The notes below the pieces were generated by a model. It was not told where the DNA came from, searched no databases, and was given only the letters and a program-made list of their open reading frames with translations. 38,645 nt of DNA from CAYGAW01 sp964347945 (GTDB taxonomy: Bacteria > Chloroflexota > Anaerolineae > UBA7937 > B3-Chlor): the NCBI GenBank assembly GCA_964347945.1, contig CAYGAW010000032.1:1-38645 (forward strand). The letters run 5' to 3'. Made by a program: the position numbers and the translations under genes. Shown here piece by piece: positions 34,965-38,645 of the stretch (the first letter of the stretch is position 1; every line of letters starts with the position of its first letter).

Positions 34965-34989
34965 CGCATTACAGAAAATGTGGTAGAAT
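34961..34989 (+). promoter_or_regulatory. Promoter for rpsL-rpsG-fusA-tuf
   Basis: TTGACG (34961-34966), a 17-base spacer and TAGAAT (34984-34989). The -35 box contains the TGA stop codon of rpoB (34962-34964). The start is near 34996, 75 bases before rpsL. No terminator is visible between rpoB and this promoter, so read-through can also occur. Confidence 0.7.
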
Positions 34990-35070
34990 TACTATTTGTA
35001 CATTCAAAGCCTGCCCGCCACTGACCATCGTGTTAGGGGTTGTCTGTGACGGGGTTCAGTAGAGGTAGCG

Positions 35071-35496
35071 TTGCCAACTGTCAATCAGCTAGTCAAGAAA
35101 GGTCGCAAGAAGAAGAGCAAGAGGAGCTCAGCTCCGGCGCTCCGTTATAGACACAACGCCCTTCGCCAACGGACGGTGAGGGATGCTAAAGGGTCTCCTC
35201 AAAAGAGAGGCGTTTGCACACTAGTCAGGACGATGACGCCCAAGAAACCCAATTCGGCGCTGCGCAAGATCGCAAGGGTGCGGCTAACCAACGGTATCGA
35301 GGTGACGGCATACATACCCGGCGAGGGTCACGGCCTCCAAGAGCATTCGGTGGTCTTGATTCGTGGGGGGCGTGTAAAGGACCTGCCAGGGGTTCGCTAC
35401 CATATTGTCCGCGGTGCCCTGGATGCCAGCGGCGTAGAGGGTCGTATGCGCGGGCGATCCAAGTACGGCACCAGGCGGCCGAAGACGAGGATCTAA
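35071..35496 (+). CDS. rpsL: Ribosomal protein S12
   Basis: The 30S decoding-site protein, 141 residues. The conserved core is present: MTPKKPNSALRKIARVRLTN, PGEGHGLQEHSVVLIRGGRVKDLPGVRYHIVRG and the C-terminal RSKYGTRRPK. The lysines of PKKPNSA, where streptomycin-resistance changes occur, are wild type. The N terminus carries a longer basic stretch (KKGRKKKSKRSSAPALRYRHNALRQR) than E. coli S12, as in several phyla. The start is TTG, with AGAGGT four bases upstream. Confidence 0.96.
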   Translation: MPTVNQLVKKGRKKKSKRSSAPALRYRHNALRQRTVRDAKGSPQKRGVCTLVRTMTPKKPNSALRKIARVRLTNGIEVTAYIPGEGHGLQEHSVVLIRGGRVKDLPGVRYHIVRGALDASGVEGRMRGRSKYGTRRPKTRI

Positions 35497-35507
35497 ATCA
35501 TCCCCGT

Positions 35508-35532
35508 GAGATGCACCTGAGGTGTCTCTTTT
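35508..35532 (+). terminator. Hairpin 1 after rpsL, attenuator-like
   Basis: GAGA-TG-CACC (35508-35517) pairs with GGTGTCTC (35521-35528) around a 3-base loop with a 2-base bulge, and TTTT follows. It begins 11 bases after the rpsL stop and would give partial termination before rpsG. Confidence 0.55.
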
Positions 35533-35544
35533 GACAGGGAGTTA

Positions 35545-35573
35545 AGGTACGAGAAGAAGGATACATCGTACCT
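35545..35573 (+). promoter_or_regulatory. Hairpin 2 in the rpsL-rpsG spacer
   Basis: AGGTACGA (35545-35552) and TCGTACCT (35566-35573) are perfect 8-base arms around a 13-base purine-rich loop containing GAAGAAGGA. It has no T-run, so it is more likely an RNA-structure element than a terminator. One possibility is a binding site for ribosomal protein S7, as in the E. coli str mRNA. Confidence 0.5.
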
Positions 35574-35585
35574 GCTGAGGAGGCT

Positions 35586-35626
35586 TTCAAAAAGACTAGA
35601 GTTGGTGATCGGCTAGTCTTTTTGAA
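35586..35626 (+). terminator. Hairpin 3 in the rpsL-rpsG spacer, 14-base perfect arms
   Basis: The left arm (35586-35599) and right arm (35613-35626) are perfect complements (TTCAAAAAGACTAG) around a 13-base loop. The right arm contains TTTTT inside the stem, and the left arm gives AAAAA, so the structure could act as a weak bidirectional terminator. The remaining spacer to 35811 holds a smaller AGCCC/GGGCT hairpin (about 35707-35728) and no gene. Confidence 0.6.
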
Positions 35627-35811
35627 TGTGGGGACTAGGTGCCCATTTTGACATCGTCTTCTGAAGAGAAGGGTAACATACTTGTAGGAGGGTGCCCGCC
35701 AGGATAGCCCAGTATCACTGAAGGGCTGGATGGTGGGGGCGAGGGCTTGGCAACCCGATTGGTGCGATAGCTCTCGGCCCCATGTTTTTGCATTGTGAAC
35801 GGAGGGAACAG

Positions 35812-36282
35812 ATGCCTAGGCGATACAGACCCCCTCGCAGAGAAGTGGAACCGGATCCGAAGTACAACAGCGAACTGGTGGCGAGATTCATCAACCGTCT
35901 CATGCAGCGGGGAAAGAAGAGTGTAGCTGCGGGAATCATGTATGACGCCTTCGACATAATTGAGGAGCGCACTCGTAGGAATCCTTTGGAGGTCTTCCAT
36001 CAAGCCTTGGACAACGCCACTCCAGCTCTGGAGGTCCGATCTCGGCGCGTAGGCGGGGCAACCTACCAGATACCTGTTGAGGTGCGACCAGAACGGCGCA
36101 CCTCTTTGGCCATACGATGGCTCATCCAGTCTGCCCAGGCTCGGAAGGGCAGGCCCATGGCTGAGAGGCTGGCTGACGAACTAATGGATGCTTCTCGAAA
36201 CACGGGAACCACGGTAAAGAAGAAGGACGATACTCACAAGATGGCGGAGGCCAACAGAGCTTTCGCCCATTATCGCTGGTAG
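35812..36282 (+). CDS. rpsG: Ribosomal protein S7
   Basis: The 30S head assembly protein, 156 residues, which also represses its own mRNA in E. coli. It starts MPRRYRPPRREVEPDPKYNS and carries FINRLMQRGKKSVAAGIMYDAFDII, NATPALEVRSRRVGGATYQIPVEVRPERR and the C-terminal KMAEANRAFAHYRW, all standard. The ATG at 35812 has GGAGGGAA just upstream; the frame is open to 35782 but that start is less likely. It follows a 315-base structured spacer after rpsL and precedes fusA by 12 bases. Confidence 0.96.
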   Translation: MPRRYRPPRREVEPDPKYNSELVARFINRLMQRGKKSVAAGIMYDAFDIIEERTRRNPLEVFHQALDNATPALEVRSRRVGGATYQIPVEVRPERRTSLAIRWLIQSAQARKGRPMAERLADELMDASRNTGTTVKKKDDTHKMAEANRAFAHYRW

Positions 36283-36294
36283 CGGGAGTTAAGG

Positions 36295-38343
36295 ATGCCT
36301 CGGGACTATCCCCTGGCTCGGACAAGAAACATCGGCATCATTGCCCATATAGACGCCGGGAAGACTACGATCACCGAGCGTGTCCTTTTCTACACCCAGA
36401 AGATCCATCGCATGGGGGAAGTGCACGACGGCACAACTCAAATGGATTGGATGGCCCAGGAGCGGGAGCGAGGAATCACTATCACTGCTGCCGCCACGAG
36501 TTGTTACTGGCTGGATCATCAGATCAACATCATCGATACGCCGGGTCACATAGATTTCACAGTGGAGGTACAGCGCTCCCTCCGGGTCTTAGACGGAGGG
36601 ATCGTTGTGCTGGATGCGGTAGCTGGAGTCGAACCGCAGTCGGAAACCGTTTGGCATCAGGCTGACCGTTATAGGGTACCGCGTATCTCTTTCATCAACA
36701 AGATGGATCGCCCAGGGGCTGACTTCTGGCGCTCGCTGGACATGATAGAGAAGAGACTGGGAGCCCGGCCGGTGGCGATACAGATCCCTATCGGCAAGGA
36801 GCAGCACTTCGAAGGAGTTGTGGACCTGATTGACCTCAAAGCTCTGGTCTATGCCGATGAAATGGGAACTCACCAGGAGGAACTGGAGATACCAGCCTCC
36901 CTCCAAGAGGAAGCGACCAAGTGCCGAGACACACTGATCGAACAAGTAGCGGAAACCGATGATGCATTGGCGGTGAGCTTTCTGGAAGGCGAGGATATCT
37001 CTGGTCAGGAGATAAGGCGGGCCTTGCGACAGGCTACGCTGGAATCAAAGCTGGTGCCAGTGCTTTGCGGCTCTGCCCTGCGCAACAAGGCGATCCAGCC
37101 CATCCTGGACGCCGTGATTCACTATCTGCCTTCACCCTTGGATGTACCACCTATCGAGGGCATCAACCCGCGGACCGGCGAGAACGAGACGCGCCATGTT
37201 GAAGAGCAAGGTCCTTTCTCCGCCTTGGCATTCAAGATTGCGTCCGATCCGTACGTCGGTAAGCTGGCGTATGTCAGAGTCTATTCGGGCACATTGAACA
37301 CCGGCTCCCGGATGCTGAACTCGACGAAAGAGCGAAAGGAGCGGGCGGGACGCCTTCTCCGCATGCACGCCAACCATCAGGAGAACATCGACGCCGTATA
37401 TGCGGGCGACATAGCCGCCGTGATTGGACTGAAGCACACCTTTACCGGGGATACACTGTGCGATCCCAGTGCTCCCATCATTCTGGAGTCTATAAAGTTC
37501 CCGGAGCCCGTCATCTCCGTGGCTATTGAGCCCCGCACCCAGGCGGACCAGGACAAGATGAAAGAGGCCTTGGACCGCCTGGCAGAGGAGGATCCAACCT
37601 TTCAGGTTCGGCTGGACAAAGATACAGGTCAGACCTTGATCTCTGGCATGGGCGAACTTCACCTGGAGGTTCTTGTAGACCGCATGCTGCGGGAGTTCCA
37701 TGTGTCAGCAAACGTGGGGAAGCCGCAAGTATCGTACCGAGAGACCATCACCAAACCTGTCCGGGCTGAAGGTCGATTCATTCGGCAGACCGGGGGACAC
37801 GGCCAATACGGCCACGTTTGGGTGGAACTGGAACCCTTGAATAAGGGAGAGGGCTACGTCTTCGTGGATGAGACGTCCAATGGTGTGATCCCCAAGCAGT
37901 ACATCCCCGCGGTCGATCAAGGTATTCAGGAAGCTATGGAGAGCGGGGTGCTAGCCGGTTATCCCGTCGTGGACATTAGGATCAGGCTAGTAGATGGCTC
38001 CTTCCACGAGGAGGATTCGTCACCCTTGGCCTTCAAAATCGCAGGTTCGATGGCCTTGCGGAACGGCGTACAAGAGGCCGATGCCGTCTTGCTGGAACCG
38101 ATAATGAAGCTGGAGGTGGTGGTCCCTGAGGATTTCATAGGCGATGTCATAGGCGACCTTAACTCCAGACGCGCCCAGATAGAAGGCATGGAAGCCCGGG
38201 GCAACGTGCAGGCCGTGCGGGCTCATGCCCCGCTGGCTGAGATGTTCGGTTATGCCACCGCCCTGCGTTCGCTGACCCAAGGCCGCGGAACCTTCACTAT
38301 GGAGTTCGATTACTATGCCGAAGTACCCACAGCAGCGGCCTAG
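36295..38343 (+). CDS. fusA: Elongation factor G
   Basis: The GTPase that moves tRNA and mRNA through the ribosome. The 682 residues are complete: G1 AHIDAGKTT (~17-25), the switch region ERERGITITAAAT, DTPGHIDF (G3), NKMDRPGADF (G4), domain II, domain III with GMGELHLEVLVDRMLREF, domain IV with QTGGHGQYGHVWVELEP, and the C-terminal domain V. The short C terminus (EFDYYAEVPTAAA) makes it slightly smaller than the usual 690-700. The start is ATG after GGGAGTTAAGG. Confidence 0.97.
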   Translation: MPRDYPLARTRNIGIIAHIDAGKTTITERVLFYTQKIHRMGEVHDGTTQMDWMAQERERGITITAAATSCYWLDHQINIIDTPGHIDFTVEVQRSLRVLDGGIVVLDAVAGVEPQSETVWHQADRYRVPRISFINKMDRPGADFWRSLDMIEKRLGARPVAIQIPIGKEQHFEGVVDLIDLKALVYADEMGTHQEELEIPASLQEEATKCRDTLIEQVAETDDALAVSFLEGEDISGQEIRRALRQATLESKLVPVLCGSALRNKAIQPILDAVIHYLPSPLDVPPIEGINPRTGENETRHVEEQGPFSALAFKIASDPYVGKLAYVRVYSGTLNTGSRMLNSTKERKERAGRLLRMHANHQENIDAVYAGDIAAVIGLKHTFTGDTLCDPSAPIILESIKFPEPVISVAIEPRTQADQDKMKEALDRLAEEDPTFQVRLDKDTGQTLISGMGELHLEVLVDRMLREFHVSANVGKPQVSYRETITKPVRAEGRFIRQTGGHGQYGHVWVELEPLNKGEGYVFVDETSNGVIPKQYIPAVDQGIQEAMESGVLAGYPVVDIRIRLVDGSFHEEDSSPLAFKIAGSMALRNGVQEADAVLLEPIMKLEVVVPEDFIGDVIGDLNSRRAQIEGMEARGNVQAVRAHAPLAEMFGYATALRSLTQGRGTFTMEFDYYAEVPTAAA

Positions 38344-38430
38344 CGTACGCCTATCGGCCGGGAGAAGCGACACGAACTCCATAGGATCAGCTTGAGACCG
38401 TGGTTTGACAAGAGAAGGAGGACCGACTGT

Positions 38431-38645
38431 ATGGCGAAGGAGAAGTTTGTAAGGGACAAGCCTCATGTGAATGTGGGCACGATAGGTCACGTGGATCATG
38501 GCAAGACCACGTTGACGTCGGCTATGACCAAGGTATTGAGTTTCAAGGATCTGGCGGAGTATCGAGCCTTCGACACCATCGACAATGCTCCGGAGGAGAA
38601 GGCTCGTGGGTTGACCATCGCCATCTCTCACGTGGAGTACTCGAC
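38431..38645 (+). CDS. tuf: Elongation factor Tu, 5' part
   Basis: The GTPase that brings aminoacyl-tRNA to the ribosome; only the first 71 residues are in the window. It reads MAKEKFVRDKPHVNVGTIGH, VDHGKTTLTSA (P-loop GHVDHGKTT complete), then a switch I stretch EEKARGLTIAISHVEYST. TIAISHVEY in place of TINTAHVEY fits Chloroflexota EF-Tu. The ATG has AGGAGGA upstream. The gene runs off the end of the window. Confidence 0.95.
   Translation, partial: MAKEKFVRDKPHVNVGTIGHVDHGKTTLTSAMTKVLSFKDLAEYRAFDTIDNAPEEKARGLTIAISHVEYS

Noticed and set aside
35528..35564. TTGACA at 35531 as a promoter for rpsG
   Set aside because: No -10 box lies at 16-18 bases; the nearest GGATAC is 22 bases away.
35635..36003. 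Minus-strand ORF opposite the start of rpsG
   Set aside because: Antisense of S7 and of the structured spacer; no independent support.

Overview
The window looks like part of the chromosome of an anaerobic or facultatively anaerobic member of the Chloroflexota (Anaerolineae-like). Reasons: the EF-Tu start reads TIAISHVEY where most bacteria have TINTAHVEY; there is a four-subunit 2-oxoacid:ferredoxin oxidoreductase and an ADP-forming acetate-CoA ligase; two exported proteins carry long Pro/Thr linkers; DUF2085, DUF4013 and DUF4126 membrane proteins are present; and TTG and GTG starts are common. The lineage is inferred from protein character only. Promoters are easy to read: several fit a sigma-70 pattern with a 17-base spacer.

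Layout. Bases 1-1200 hold a small membrane protein behind a consensus promoter with a palindromic operator candidate, and a decayed membrane-protein gene. I assign no gene to bases 1-61. Bases 1201-4432 encode a cellulose-synthase-like GT2 and a GT2-methyltransferase fusion. Bases 4509-9328 carry an energy block: ADP-forming acetate-CoA ligase, a DRTGG-domain partner, a REPIN-like inverted repeat, then enolase. A site-2 protease gene converges on enolase. Bases 10622-14234 run obg, nadD, a TIM-barrel isomerase-like gene and a DUF2085 gene; DUF4013 and DUF4126 membrane proteins follow. Bases 15993-18947 (minus strand) hold carbamate kinase, a GT4 and a Wzz-like protein. Next come a REC-GAF-PAS histidine kinase and a minus-strand pair of cell-wall enzymes (peptidoglycan amidase and NodB lipoprotein). 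Bases 23059-26164 are porGDAB, closed by a strong terminator. Bases 26232-30457 (minus strand) are a translationally coupled glycosidase and GT39-like transferase.

From 30583 to the end: an IS481-like transposase relic, rpoB with its own promoter, then rpsL, rpsG, fusA and the start of tuf. The cluster is odd because rpoC is missing between rpoB and rpsL, and rplJ/rplL are missing upstream. rpsL has its own promoter, whose -35 box overlaps the rpoB stop codon. The 315-base rpsL-rpsG gap holds three strong hairpins.

How the genes fit together: PorGDAB makes acyl-CoA (probably acetyl-CoA) and reduced ferredoxin, and the ADP-forming ligase can turn that thioester into ATP, while enolase feeds the pathway from glycolysis. 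Much of the rest concerns envelope polysaccharide and wall remodelling. I found no tRNA, rRNA, CRISPR array or complete insertion sequence. No wholly new system is evident; the best leads are the rearranged rpoB/str region, the REPIN-like pair and the structured rpsL-rpsG spacer.
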